64,000 nt of DNA, taken from NCBI GenBank assembly GCA_030710605.1, contig CP092865.1, positions 144,073,081 to 144,137,080 on the forward strand. Reading direction: 5' to 3'. Below, piece by piece: positions 21,584 through 32,149 of this stretch. Every line of letters begins with the position of its first letter. Position 1 is the stretch's first letter. Below the pieces are notes generated by a model. It was given only the letters and a program-made list of their open reading frames with translations. It had not been told where the DNA came from and did not search any database. The position numbers were made by a program, and so were the translations under genes. The stretch comes from Cordylochernes scorpioides. Taxonomy: Eukaryota; Arthropoda; Arachnida; Pseudoscorpiones; Chernetidae.

Positions 21584-22468
21584 CACTCATGGACAAAACT
21601 TAAGGAAATGCAAAGTCTTGAAGGAGACAATTTTTAAATTCACTCATGGACAAACTTAAGGAAATGCAAAGTCTTGAAGGAGACAATTTTTAACTTCACT
21701 CATGGACAAAACTTAAGGAAATGCAAAGTCTTGAAGGAGACAATTTTTAACTTCACTCATGGACAAAACTTAAGGAAATGCAAAGTCTTGAAGGAGACAA
21801 TTTTTTGAACTTCACTCATGGACAAAACTTAAGGAAATGCAAAGTCTTGAAGGAGACAATTTTTAACTTCACTCATGGACAAAACTTAAGGAAATGCAAA
21901 GTCTTGAAGGAGACAATTTTTAACTTCACTCATGGACAAAACTTAAGGAAATGCAAAGTCTTGAAGGAGACAATTTTTAACTTCACTCATGGACAAAACT
22001 TAAGGAAATGCAAAGTCTTGAAGGAGACATTTTTTTTACGCTTGATTATCACGTATGTCTTCAATAAAAGTCACTGTGTATCAAATATATTTCAGAGTTA
22101 TTATCTGAATCCCGATATACATGTTAAAAGGTACAGCTTCCTTAAGTTTTGTCCATGAGTGTATCTTTCAGATATATTGTCTGAATCCCGATATACATGT
22201 TAAAAGGTACAGCTTCCTTAAGTTTTGTCCATGAGTGTATCTTTCAGATATATTGTCTGAATCCCGATATACATGTTAAAAGGTACAGCTTCCTTAAGTT
22301 TTGTCCATGAGTGTATCTTTCAGATATATTGTCTGAATCCCGATATACATGTTAAAAGGTACAGCTTCCTTAAGTTTTGTCCATGAGTGTATCTTTCAGA
22401 TATATTGTCTGAATCCCGATATACATGTTAAAAGGTACAGCTTCCTTAAGTTTTGTCCATGAGTGTAT
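21584..22468. mobile_element. Mariner-type MITE with both ends expanded into tandem arrays
   Basis: Left: eight 56-59 bp units starting at 21584, 21641, 21697, 21754, 21813, 21870, 21927 and 21984, each being the left terminal repeat plus GGAAATGCAAAGTCTTGAAG and GAGACAATTTTTAACTT. Right: the 76-bp right end repeated so that GTCCATGAGTGT recurs at 22151, 22227, 22303, 22379 and 22455. Between them (22030-22090) is the ordinary MITE interior (CACGTATGTCTTCAATAAAA, CACTGTGTATCAAATA). The 126-aa frame across the left array is a repeat artefact. Confidence 0.9.
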
Positions 22469-22489
22469 ACCCTAATACAACACCACATA

Positions 22490-23476
22490 TAATAAAAAAT
22501 ATCGTTTAGTATACAATGACAATATCCACTTGTATAATATTCTAATATTTATGCAAATTATTATTATTTTTAATTATAAACTAGCACTCATGAACAAAAC
22601 TTAAGGAAGTTGTACCTTTTATTATGCATATCGGGATTCAGACAATAACTCTGAAAGATATTTGATACACAGGGACCTTTAATGAAAACACACGAGATAA
22701 CCAAGCGTAAAATAAATGCCTCTGTCTCTCCTTCAAAAAAAAAAAATAGCCGGCGACAACAAAATATGAAATAGTAACAGTACACAGTAAGTACATTACA
22801 TTCTGCTTAAGTGCATAGACAGTTAAAGAATTTAGCAAAGGAGAGGCGTTCGTTCTTTTGTATATGTGCATATGTATAAATCATGCTGGTTTTGTAAATC
22901 TGGAATGCTATACTTTCGCTTGGTTACTTGCACCGACTTTTAAATTTAGGACATATGCAAGTCGGTGGCCATCAAAACCTTTTATTATTTTTAATTTTGA
23001 AAATGGATCAATGCAGTATATTAATCATAATTAATCATTAATTCTACCATTCCAAAATGTCATTTAGATCCTATAATTATGATAAAAGTTCAAAAATCGA
23101 TCTTATATTACACAATAAGAGAGCGGGCGGCATTAATAAATGATATAGATGAAAGTGTAATTGATCGAAATATCGGTAATTTTAAAATGGTATTCCATCA
23201 TAATTTGGTAATCTACTTGACGGGATCCATGCGTAGGAGGGACAAGCTATTCCTTCGCTGTTGTAACCCACATTGATAATGAAGATGTTCAGGATGTGGA
23301 AGGAAGTCTTCGCTGTTTTTCAATTTCGAGATGATGAATAGATGAGTAGAGTATGCCATTATAAAATCATCTAACAGCCAAACATATCTACAGTGACGGC
23401 TACAGTAGATTACATCTCCTCTATAACCTTGAAGATTCAGATGTCAAAACGTAAACGCTTGTTCGGCGGTACATAT
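22490..23476. other. AT-rich sequence, no gene beyond the MITE half at 22.6 kb
   Basis: The frame at 23079-23276 has no recognisable homology and is not called. Confidence 0.35.
22583..22750. mobile_element. Mariner-type MITE, left half
   Basis: CACTCATGAACAAAACTTAA, GTACCTTTTATTATGCATAT, ACAGGGACCTTTAATGAAAA and CTCTGTCTCTCCTTC follow the consensus from the left end, then stop at an A run. Confidence 0.7.
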
Positions 23477-24133
23477 TGTAACAAAGTATTTATTATTTTA
23501 TTAGCAGAGTATTATTTTTTATGTTTATATTTTGCTATACTCTGTACACTTCCCTCTTTTGCTTATCTTTTGTTTATCACTCATAGCTTGTTCCTTCCGG
23601 CCTAACCTGCCTCTTCCCTAAAGGAGATCCTGTCCCTAGCCTCTCCAGCCTGGTCATAGTGGTTTTATATATTCCGCTTTACGCGGCCATTGGGGCTCAA
23701 AAATCATTTTATTTTAGTTAGCAGCCCCGTAAATAAAGGTATTTCCATAGTTTGTTCTTTATAATGCACTGCGGCCTGTGATTATAAAACGACACTTGAA
23801 GTTTCACCGCATGAGTTTCTTTTCTGTGAAAAATCAACATTTATTTCAAGGAGAAATATTGAATATTTCTAACCTTTTTGGATGAAGTATGAAAAGGTGA
23901 AATATGAAGAGTATTATTTTTCCGTTCGTCATTACTCTTCATATTTCACCCTTTCATACTTCATCCAAAAAAGGTTAGACATATTAAATATTTCTCCTTG
24001 AAATAAATGTTGATTTTTCACAGAAAAGAAACTCATGCGGTGAAACTTCAAGTGTCGTTTTATAGTTTGTTCTTGCCTGAAATAAATTGTTATCTGATCC
24101 CGAAGTTGGTCTTCCCTAATTTTCCTCGTGACA
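23477..24133. mobile_element. LTR-like repeat (TGTAAC...TGACA) with nested foldback
   Basis: Begins TGTAACAAAGTATTTATTAT and ends CCTAATTTTCCTCGTGACA, flanked by ATAT on both sides. Related shorter copies lie at 6086-6257 and about 17905-18094, each with an ATAT-like flank. TG...CA ends and a 4-bp duplication fit a solo LTR, but no internal retrotransposon genes were seen. An inverted second copy of the right end starts at 24138. Confidence 0.5.
23760..24074. mobile_element. Foldback element, arms about 137 bp
   Basis: Arms 23783-23919 and 23930-24064 are near-perfect inverted complements around CCGTTCGTC. ATAGTTTGTTCTT occurs at 23747-23759 and 24062-24074 and is probably the target duplication. 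The left end keeps ATAATGCACTGCGGCCTGTG, which the right end has lost. Arms match the ends of the larger element at 43.9-45.8 kb. Confidence 0.8.
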
Positions 24134-24179
24134 ATATTGTAACGTAGAAAGTCAGGAAAGACAAACTTCAGGATGACAC

Positions 24180-24345
24180 AGGCAACAGTCCGACACGTAT
24201 ACGTGGCTAATTTTTCTCGATTTATCAGGAAAAATATATATCGGTCAATATTCTGGGATAGAACTTAACTTTTAGTTGATATTTATTCCTATAGATGGCG
24301 TATTACATCAGAAATGTTCAATTTCACGATGATTCTGTACTTTTT
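24180..24345 (+). mobile_element. Decayed hammerhead-family repeat
   Basis: GCAACAGTCCGACACGTATA then CGTGGCTAATTTTTCTCGAT preserves one stem I arm and part of stem II. The body boxes (TTGATATTTATTCCTATAGA, TGGCG) follow. Confidence 0.58.
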
Positions 24346-24599
24346 CGTAATTTGACCATCACGATCTTATGCATTCTTTTTCCCACCGAAGTAATGTATT
24401 ACAAAAAAACATACAAACACACATTGTAAACGTCACAGATTACTGCAATATTTATTCTTTAGGGCCAATTATTGGAAAATAAAAGTAAATTTGAAAATAA
24501 AACCCCTCATTGACCTATTTTCTTTGTTCTTATCATTAGTTCCTGGGGGGGGGGGATGGAGAAAGTGGGGAAATTTCTGCCATTATATTGGTTCTACAC

Positions 24600-24872
24600 T
24601 CGACCTACCTCCCCGGGTAAATATTGGGGGATGATGATGATAAAGACTTATAGCGTCATCATCATATTGGCGAATCTGTTCGACTTTTGCACATACAAAT
24701 ATGCCAGAGCCCCGTTTTGTTATTTGCCCTCGTTGGTGAGGTTGGACTTTTGCAAGAATCGGGGCCCATTGGAGCTTTTTTTTATCATATAAAGGGTCCA
24801 ATGTAGGAATCGAACCCGGGGTCGTAGAGATCGAAAACCAACGGTTTAGACTATCCTTCCACCGATCCCCCT
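24600..24872 (-). mobile_element. tRNA-derived SINE
   Basis: On the minus strand the head (24790-24872) carries a box B, GGGTTCGATTCC (24807-24818), and a box A-like GTGGAAGGATAGTC. The body contains GGTTGGACTTTT and CCAGAGC blocks (plus-strand reading) shared with 600-775. The A-rich or T-rich tail is not clear. Pol III transcription would be expected if intact. Confidence 0.65.
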
Positions 24873-26661
24873 CTTGGCGAATCTATAGGGGAGATGTATG
24901 GTTCACCAGTTTCACTTTGTATTAGTGTTGGTACGTATTGAGGCTTTCCTCAGAGAAGGCAGTTGAAGCAAAGGATTGGTATAAACCTTCTCTTGAATTA
25001 CTGTTGTGTATTTGCATATTTATTCTTTATTGTAGCACAATTTGCATAGTTTTAATTGAACGGTGCTATAAATAGGACATATGGATTAAGTTGAAGAGTC
25101 CAGTCCAGTGTTAGGAGTCCAGTAATCTTATTACTTTTAGATGTCTACTGTAGTCTTAACTTGGCATTGAAGAATATTTGTTCAAACATAAGAGCTGTTT
25201 GGTGGCTCAAATGAAGCACCGTGACACGACAACTACAAAACATTCAGTACTTTTGTCTGATGAAAGTTCACAGTTGTAAATAATTAAGTAGATATAACGT
25301 GTCAAACACAACCTGACATCTGAGAAAATGCTCACCCACTCCCGGCCATCTTAAAAAAACCTCAGAAAAATACAACTAGGAACATCAACCACGACATCAG
25401 GACATGGGTATGTTAAAGCTGATATGGCCAGAATTAAGTCCCTGATCCAACTTGTCCACACTGCTAAGAGGAAGATCAAACCGTAGAGTATGTCAACTGC
25501 CCAACTACAGCGATTCCAGATGGCTACACTTCTTGGACTGTCCTTTTTCAATGGCGCTGCTCTGTTTAACCTACCAAGAAACAAACACTTGTTGAACTGG
25601 TTCACTATGGCTACCAAGACAGACTTCTAAACTGTAGGGCAGCCTGGGTAGTTGGAGATCTATGGATACGCTCCAGAAACCCGAGTTATCTAGTTGTTAC
25701 TACTGTCAAACACGCCTATTTTTCCTATATATCTTCAAGGGGGATAATTCGCCCTTAAAGCAAATTTATTTCATTTTCCCTCTTTTTAGATATTTCTAGC
25801 ATTATATACAGACGCATACAGACTACATGAATATTGATAATCAAACATACTTTTGTTCCAATCAAATTTGATGTCTTTAAATGGAAAAACGCCGAAAACA
25901 TGTTTGTTGGGAATTAAAGAAAGATAGAAAAAAAAAAGAATTTAGAAAACTATGAATAACCAAATGACCAATTTAAATAGATAGTTTTTGTGTCTAACTA
26001 TTGTAGCGATAGGCAGGTGGTATTCTTGAGGGAAATGAACGACAGGGTTTGGTGATCTCAAATATAATGGGCTTTATTTAACTATGATGAATGACACACA
26101 AAATTAAACTTATCTCAGTTGGAGCAAAGTATGCGGCTATTTTGCCAATAATATTTTTGCCAATCTAAGCCTCTTCTTTTTCCTCAATTTCTTCAGTGGG
26201 CTTTTTATCAACTTGAGCTCTTTCACTTTCCTCAACTTCTACCAGAGGCTTCCCATAGATTTCTTTATCACTTTATTCTTCTGAGCACGAGTATTCCATC
26301 TCCTAGGCTCTAATATCTTCCTCAACCTGATTCTTATCAATCCCCTGCTAATCTCACCAACTCTGCTAATCCCCACGCACCGGCCACTACGCCGTGCCTT
26401 TTATATATTCCTTGCCCGTGCAAACTCTCACCTGATTGGTTCTCGTGATCCGCGGATGATACTATACAAATGATCTTATGCAAATCACACTATGTAAATT
26501 ATCTAGTTTTAACAATGTTTGTCTGAAATTTATAGAGTAGATTCATATGAAGAACTGTAAAAATTGACATATTATATTGTTACAATATATTTTAAATCCT
26601 ACAGATATTTCTCTTAGAATTTTTATTAATTTTAAAAGCTTCTATTTTTTTTTTCAAAATA
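24873..26661. other. Mostly unassigned sequence
   Basis: Apart from the possible polymerase remnant at 25.34-25.72 kb, nothing is recognised. A Glu/Ser-rich-looking stretch at 26.17-26.34 kb (repeated TCTTC, CTCAAC) gives no usable frame. Confidence 0.35.
25340..25720 (+). pseudogene. Probable non-LTR polymerase C-terminal remnant, frameshifted
   Basis: One frame has GTSTTTSGHGYVKADMARIK, another DQTVEYVNCPTTAIPDG, and a third FNLPRNKHLLNWFTMATKTD followed by a stop. The middle piece resembles the DQTVEHIVNCP knuckle of some non-LTR elements. The fragments occur in the expected order, but this is a weak call. Confidence 0.4.
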
Positions 26662-26838
26662 CAGTAGAGCTTGTATAATTCGAACGTTCTTTATAATTCG
26701 AAAAACATCTTCAATTCGAATATTTATCTTGGTCTCTAGAATTTCCTATAAATAGAATTTCAGTTTTTAATTCGAATTTTTGGATATTTCGATTTTTATT
26801 TTTGAAACCTTGGGCTTTGAATTATTTAAGTTCGGCTG
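26662..26838. mobile_element. Pogo-like element with AATTCGAA termini
   Basis: Starts CAGTAGAGCTTGTATAATTC and ends AATTATTTAAGTTCGGCTG, diverged inverted ends flanked by TA. Repeated AATTCGAA boxes fill the interior. A different, older pogo-like family. Confidence 0.55.
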
Positions 26839-27252
26839 TATTTAGAAACTATTCAACAGAATTTGTACTTACAAAGATTTTAGAAAGCTTAAATAATAAA
26901 AATTGTAAAGGGTAAGCATGCTTCATCAGTAATGAACACGTACTGAGGTTTCTCCAGTTTAAACTCCAGATGATCTACTTTTGTATTGGGTATATCAATG
27001 GTATAAAACCGAAAGTTTGTCCCAATACCTCCTCCTCCTTTGGAACGGCAAATATTGTGGACGTGTTATTTACACAGGTCATTGCGGCTTCTGGGTCAAT
27101 TGTCGTTATTTCAACTTTGAGAGCTGCAAGATTATAGCGTTTTATCGAAAACAATGAGAATATAAACAATTTGTAATTGTTTCTCTCTTTTTTCATTCCA
27201 CTCCTTTTCTATATCTCTCAGGAGAATATGTATAAAAGACTAAAGGTCTTAA

Positions 27253-28781
27253 ACCACTTTCCCCACTGCTATTTATATTATTTATCACGGACTTAATCGA
27301 AATTTATAATAACTCAGACCTGCCGAGTGTAAATTTGCCAGAATTTGGAGATATCCATTTATTGCTGTACGCCGACGACATAGCAATTATAGGTGAGTCC
27401 AGGATAAACCTCCAAAAGAAGATCAAAATACTGAAAGAATATCTCGATGAGAACTTAATGACACTAAATGAGTCCAAGTCAAAGATTATGGTGTTCCGTA
27501 ATGGAGGTAAACCCTCAAATAAGGATAGATGGTTCTGGAATGATAAACCCATAGCAATAACTTCAAGATATACATACTTGGGATTCCCTCTGACACCAAC
27601 AATAACAACTACTCACCCGGCAAATTACTTTAAAGGAAAAGCACTTACAGCAATTAACGCCACACACCCAATATTAATTAAATCAAAAGCAAAGTCAATA
27701 AATTTATCAATCAAACTCTTTGATACAATAGTGAGAGCTGTCCTGATGTATGCCGCTCCATTATGGGCAACAGAGCATAAAGACTTACTGGACAATATAC
27801 AAGACATATTTATCCGTAGGTTCCTGAATCTGCCCAGATACACTCCAGGTTACCTAATCAGATTAGAAACCGGTCGTATCTCATTGAGTGTAACAGCCTT
27901 AAATTTAACCCTGAAGTATTGGCTGCGGGTGTTGAATATGAGCAGTGACAGATTGCCACGTATATGTTTTAATAGAACACGGGAACTCTCTAATGCTTCG
28001 GGCACACCCATCGGTTTCATTAAAAAGCTCACTAATCTGCTTAACGATAATGGATCCCCTGCACTTGTTTCCTGTGATGACCCTGAAACGCTGAGGAGCG
28101 CGATTACAGGGCTCTTAAAAACAGCGGCAGACCAATCTATACAAAACGACCTTACAAGAATGGATAAATCTAAGCTATACTCTCACTACAAAGACATTCA
28201 CATATCTTTCATGACGGAGGGATACCTTTTAGGGGATTTTCCTTTCCCGGTTGTAAGACTACTCGCACAAGTTAGAATACTTTCAAGTTTTTTTAGAGAA
28301 AACCACACCAAGATGCTCTGCGGTGAGGACCCGACTTGTACCTTCTGTAATTCAAAACTACAAAATGAAATCACTCACTATATTTTTGATTGCTCTGCTC
28401 TGAAAGAAGAAAGAAGAACCCTTATGCTCAAAACTGGGCAACTCTGTGCTTCACTTCCATCAATAATTGACAATATGACCCAGAATAAGTATATTGCTAC
28501 GGCGTTTTATGGTTTCCACAAGTCCATATCTCAGAAGAAGGCCAAGTGATACTCACTCCTCACTTTCTTACTGCTACTCTTTTTGTGTTGATTTCTTGCT
28601 TCCCTCTTTCTTATTATTATTTTTTTTTCCCCTTTTCTTGTTTTTTTTTTTTCTTTCTCTTTTTACTCTGTATATATCGCTATTTCCGTTGTCTCACTGC
28701 TTTGTTCTTATGCATACCTCTGGTGAATCCTGTATAGGGTCAGTGACCCTAAATAAAGGCTTTTTTGTTGTTGTTGTTGTT
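27253..28781 (+). mobile_element. 5'-truncated non-LTR retrotransposon with 15-bp target duplication
   Basis: The element is bounded by an exact 15-bp direct repeat, GACTAAAGGTCTTAA, at 27238-27252 and 28782-28796. It carries the C-terminal part of a reverse transcriptase ORF, a T-rich 3' UTR, a terminal hairpin (GGGTCAGTGACCC, 28737-28749), AATAAA and a (GTT)n tail ending at 28781. The target is the 3'-terminal hairpin of an older related element, whose tail resumes at 28782. It lacks the 5' half of the polymerase, so it is a dead-on-arrival copy. Confidence 0.92.
27254..28549 (+). pseudogene. Non-LTR reverse transcriptase, C-terminal fragment
   Basis: The frame opens inside palm motif PLSPLLFILF, then reaches the catalytic LYADDIAIIG motif about 33 codons in. 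The thumb region (YTYLGFPLTP, AVLMYAAPLW) follows. The C-terminal tail holds a cysteine-histidine motif (CTFCNSKLQNEITHYIFDC) typical of Jockey/R1-like polymerases. The frame is continuous to TGA. Fingers, the first catalytic motif and the endonuclease are absent because of 5' truncation at the insertion site, so no working enzyme is expected. The clade is not resolved; a Jockey/CR1/R1-like group is likely. Confidence 0.92.
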
Positions 28782-28820
28782 GACTAAAGGTCTTAATAAA
28801 AATTTTTGATTGATTGACTG

Positions 28821-28899
28821 GATAGAGTACATTGCGAACTGCTGTGATAGAGATGCATTGAGACTTCTGAGACTCTTTATTGGACACGACAACAACAAC
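28821..28899 (+). mobile_element. 79-bp non-LTR 3' end (EMYGDI family) with 12-bp target duplication
   Basis: ATTGATTGACTG occurs at 28809-28820 and 28900-28911. Between them lies a diverged copy of the 3' end that is tandemly repeated at 32.85-33.58 kb: the end of a polymerase C-terminus, a short UTR with GGACACGAC and a (CAA)n tail. It is extremely 5'-truncated. Confidence 0.75.
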
Positions 28900-29200
28900 A
28901 TTGATTGACTGACAATGAATATCTCTCTTAGGATGTTTTGAAATCAAAGCATTTTTCAAAAAGTCTCCAATTCTAATTATGAAAAATAAAATAAAAATAA
29001 CCTCTTAGACTAAGACAAGTTCTATATAAATGCAAGTAAAACAATGAAAAAATGAAGGAATATTAAATAATAGTGAACAATAATCTAGGCCATGGGGTCA
29101 GCAAACTGCGGTTCGCGAGTTACAAGCGGCTTTTTGGATGTGAAGCTGTGGTTCTTTAGTTCCTTACACAAATATTTATTTATACAAGAACATAATATTT

Positions 29201-29388
29201 ATTATGAAAAAGGCATCTCCTTATCGTGCAACTGAAGGTTGCTAATGACTTGCGCCATCTATCGGAATAAATATCAACTATTCTCGTTTATTTTTAATTA
29301 TTCGAGAATTGGCCAAATACCCATTCTTAATTAATCAAGAAAAGCTAACCACTTCAGTTGCACGATAAGGAGATGCCTTTTTCATAAT
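29201..29388. mobile_element. 188-bp palindromic repeat (CTCCTTATCG hammerhead subfamily), 36-bp perfect ends
   Basis: Left 29201-29236 and right 29353-29388 are exact inverted complements beginning ATTATGAAAAAGGCATCTCC. The interior keeps GGAATAAATATCAACTA, CGAGAATTGGCCAAATACCC and TTAATTAATCAAGAAAAGCT, blocks of the ribozyme-bearing family. It could equally be called a MITE. Confidence 0.7.
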
Positions 29389-29885
29389 TTATGCACCTTA
29401 TCCCAGTACAATATCACATTTGTACTATTTTTTCACATAATATTTATTGTTGGTAATAAAATCATTTTGTGGCTCTTTGAAAAATTGAAATTTTGTAAAT
29501 TGTAATTTTTGATTCTTCCGACTCAAAAGATTGCCGACTCCTGATCTAAGCAGATATGATTCACTCACATTACTGAAAGAAACATGCCGCAGATGGTACA
29601 ATTCGGATGACACTGGTTGTAAATATTGGATAATCTAGATATACAAACCGCTGTAGATAACTATTCAATGTAAATTTAGGAACTAGGAGATTCTTGGTGA
29701 GCGGCGCACCTAGTAAAGCTTTGCGCAGAGGCGATATCGTAGCCCATGAGGATCTTCCGAGGCGCGATACTTTATTGCTAGTTGAAAACTTTACCCTAGT
29801 AAAGTTGATTTGAACTGGACCTTGTTGTGAAAACAAAACCGTCACTGTGCTGGTTAGTTATGATGAGGGTCATAGTCCGAAGTCA

Positions 29886-30300
29886 TCAACAACCAAAATC
29901 TTTATTAAGACCTTTTAGTCCTTTACAGATTCTCCAAGCGGAAATGTAGGGTATATGTAGGAATAACACTAATAGTACCAGTAATTAGCAATGTACAACA
30001 ACAAAAAGTTTTATTAAGACCTTTTAGTCTTATATAGATTCTCCAAGCAGAAACGTAGGGTATATGTAGGAATAATTCTAATACTACCAGTAATCAGCAA
30101 TGTACAACAACAAAAAGTTTTATTAAGACCTTTTAGTCTTATACAGATTCTACAAGCAGAAATTGTAGGATATATGTAGGAATAACACTAATAGTACCAG
30201 TAATCAGCAATGTACAACAACAAAAGGTTAAATTAAGACCTTTTAGTCTTGTACAGATTCTCCAAGCAGAAATGTAGGATACATACAGGAAAAACAGTAA
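29886..30300 (-). repeat. Tandem array of a non-LTR 3' end, four copies of about 108 bp
   Basis: Units start at about 29889, 29995, 30104 and 30214. Each consists of the (GTT)n tail, AATAAA, the hairpin (AAGAC and GTCTT arms) and about 60 bp of 3' UTR. All are truncated at nearly the same point and head-to-tail. Uniform truncation favours duplication of one insertion over repeated independent insertions. Confidence 0.85.
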
Positions 30301-30600
30301 TAGTATTTTAACGGTAATATGATATTTATATACAGGAAAAATTATATAAAGACAATCAAGCTAATAGATTAGTCTGGGTAAATTGGAGGAAAAGAAATTT
30401 ATTATACATGGATTTACCACGGATTCTCTGCAAATAAAGATAAAAAAAAAGTAAAAGCTAATCACAACCAATATTGAGATAATGAAATTTATATACAAGA
30501 AAATCTAATTAAGACAATTGAGCTCATAAACAGATTTGTAAGGGTAAATCCGAGGATAAGAAAAAAAGATACAAACATAATCCGAAGTCATGGTATACAG
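30300..30600. repeat. Two-copy degenerate duplication, about 170 bp
   Basis: TTTATATACAGGAAAAATTA and TTTATATACAAGAAAATCTA begin two related segments containing AAGACAAT, GCTAATAGATT or GCTCATAAACAG, and GGGTAAAT. It may be the extended UTR of the non-LTR array to its left. No gene is seen. Confidence 0.5.
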
Positions 30601-30699
30601 GTTGGTTTTGTCGAATTTCCCAAAGATAGTAATGATGCTTTGATGTGAAATTTTGCCTTCAGGGAAAAAGAGAGTGTCGATAATTCGTCACCAAATAAT

Positions 30700-30850
30700 A
30701 TGTAACTTAAGAAAAAGGCATCTCCTTATCGTACAAATGAAAGTTGCTGATAGAAAATTTCAGTTACACAATAAGGAAATGTCTTTTTCTTAATGTATCC
30801 ACCTTATACCAGTACAATTTCACTTTTGTGCTATTTTTTCACAAAATGTA
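30700..30850. mobile_element. Short palindromic remnant of the hammerhead family
   Basis: AAGAAAAAGGCATCTCCTTA and the inverted ATAAGGAAATGTCTTTTTCT lie about 45 bp apart, joined by GTTGCTGATAG. The right flank has the family sequence TCCACCTTATACCAGTACAA. Confidence 0.55.
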
Positions 30851-31084
30851 ACTTGTGCTGTAGCCTACAATATTTTCAGGAAACATTTAACGTCACATAT
30901 TGAGGACTTTCACCTATACAATATTCCTCTCACAGCTTCCCGCAAATTCATCAAATATTTCGGGAAGGCATTTCTGGAACACGTGCGGTCTGGCGGAAAT
31001 CCGCCGTGCTGGTTACCTGCCACGGTGGGTTAGCTCCACCGGCGTGACCGGCTAGACGGCCTCCCAGTGTACAGTACACATCTC

Positions 31085-31260
31085 ACATACATATAGCTTT
31101 ATTAAGGCCATCGGTCTTATACAGATTCACCGCAGGAAAGAAGCATAGATGGAGAGCTCCTATATTTACAGTCAGCTTCCAGATACGAAGCATGTCCAGT
31201 AGCCACAGATTTCACCGTGCAAACGTCAAGGTTAGCGTATCACTGTGTAATATACCTTGT
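31085..31260 (-). mobile_element. Non-LTR 3' end, relative of the 37.2 kb copy
   Basis: The minus strand has GGTGAATCTGTATAAGACC, then GATGGCCTTAATAAAGC, the same hairpin-AATAAA layout. Upstream UTR sequence (ACGTCAAGGTTAGCG) is shared with 37.28 kb. The same UTR resumes at about 31,480-31,520 after an interruption that contains the GGTACAGGCCATGATAATCA repeat. Confidence 0.65.
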
Positions 31261-32149
31261 AATATATGTATTTTTTGCTTATCCCTACTATACGTGGTAC
31301 AGGCCATGATAATCAAGGTGAGTAGAAGTAGGCGACTGCTTTTACTGTAAGTGCACCACATGGCGTTGTAATATTAAAGAGAAAAGAAAGAAAAGAAGAG
31401 AAAGAGATAGATTGTTTGCCCGTCGAACGGAGCCGAGTGAATTCACGAGACGCGCGCTCATCGAACGAGTGACTTCACAAGAAAGGCGAGTGTAGAATCA
31501 GCTGCGTTCTAGTCCTCGCTTTCCCCATCCAAATTGTAGTTACAATATTCTATCAAAATTAGCATTATATATAGTATTTATTTATCATTTTGGTTCATTT
31601 GAAGTAGTTGTCGTTCTGCGCTCCAGGAACCTGGGTTATATATAAATATATTGTAACGTATAAAATTAGGAAAGACAAACTTCAGGATGACACAGCAATT
31701 TTGTTTAAGACAAGCACAAAATCAATATTTATAAGATACAAGATAAGCAATGATGGAAGTTGCCAGAGTAACACAAAATATAAACAACACAGGTCTACAA
31801 AATCTTTAAAAGTTTTTGGTGTTTGAGCATTTAAAATTATTAATATTAAAATTTGTTCGTAATAAAATGTAGATGCAAACACATTTTTTGTTTTACTTAT
31901 TATTTTTTTGTTTATTTGAATTTTTTTATTTGATGATTAAAAAAACATAGTGTTCATTTATTTTTTAATCAGTGAAAAAAAAATAGAAAAAATTATACAA
32001 AATTACAATAGAATAGAGCGTAAATTGATCATTTTTTGAAGATTTTGTTGGTCGTATAGCGAAATAGTATTGTTCTGGTACCATAGTACAGTGTGTCCAT
32101 AGTAACATGGCTCAGGAATTTGCAGACCAATTGGATTAAAGTAAGGGAA

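Larger units (their letters stand above)
27200..28820 (+). mobile_element. Older non-LTR 3' end split by the 27.3-28.8 kb insertion
   Basis: The sequence GAGAATATGTATAAAAGAC followed by the hairpin TAAAGGTCTTAA is interrupted at 27253 and continues at 28782 with AATAAAAATTTTTGATTGATTG. Removing the insertion restores the standard 3' terminus of this family: GAGAATNTGTAT, hairpin, AATAAA, tail. Its own tail was later hit by a second element at 28821. Confidence 0.8.

Noticed and set aside
21778-22158. 126-aa repeat protein (FTHGQNLRKCKVLKE)
   Set aside because: It is the expanded MITE end, with no start context or conservation.
28494-28787. 97-aa plus-strand frame downstream of the reverse transcriptase
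   Set aside because: Lies in the T-rich 3' UTR and the GTT tail of the element.
29201-29388. Simple MITE of a DNA transposon
   Set aside because: Its interior blocks match ribozyme-bearing tandem units, so an inverted pair of retrozyme-like units is at least as likely; kept as a hammerhead-family repeat.
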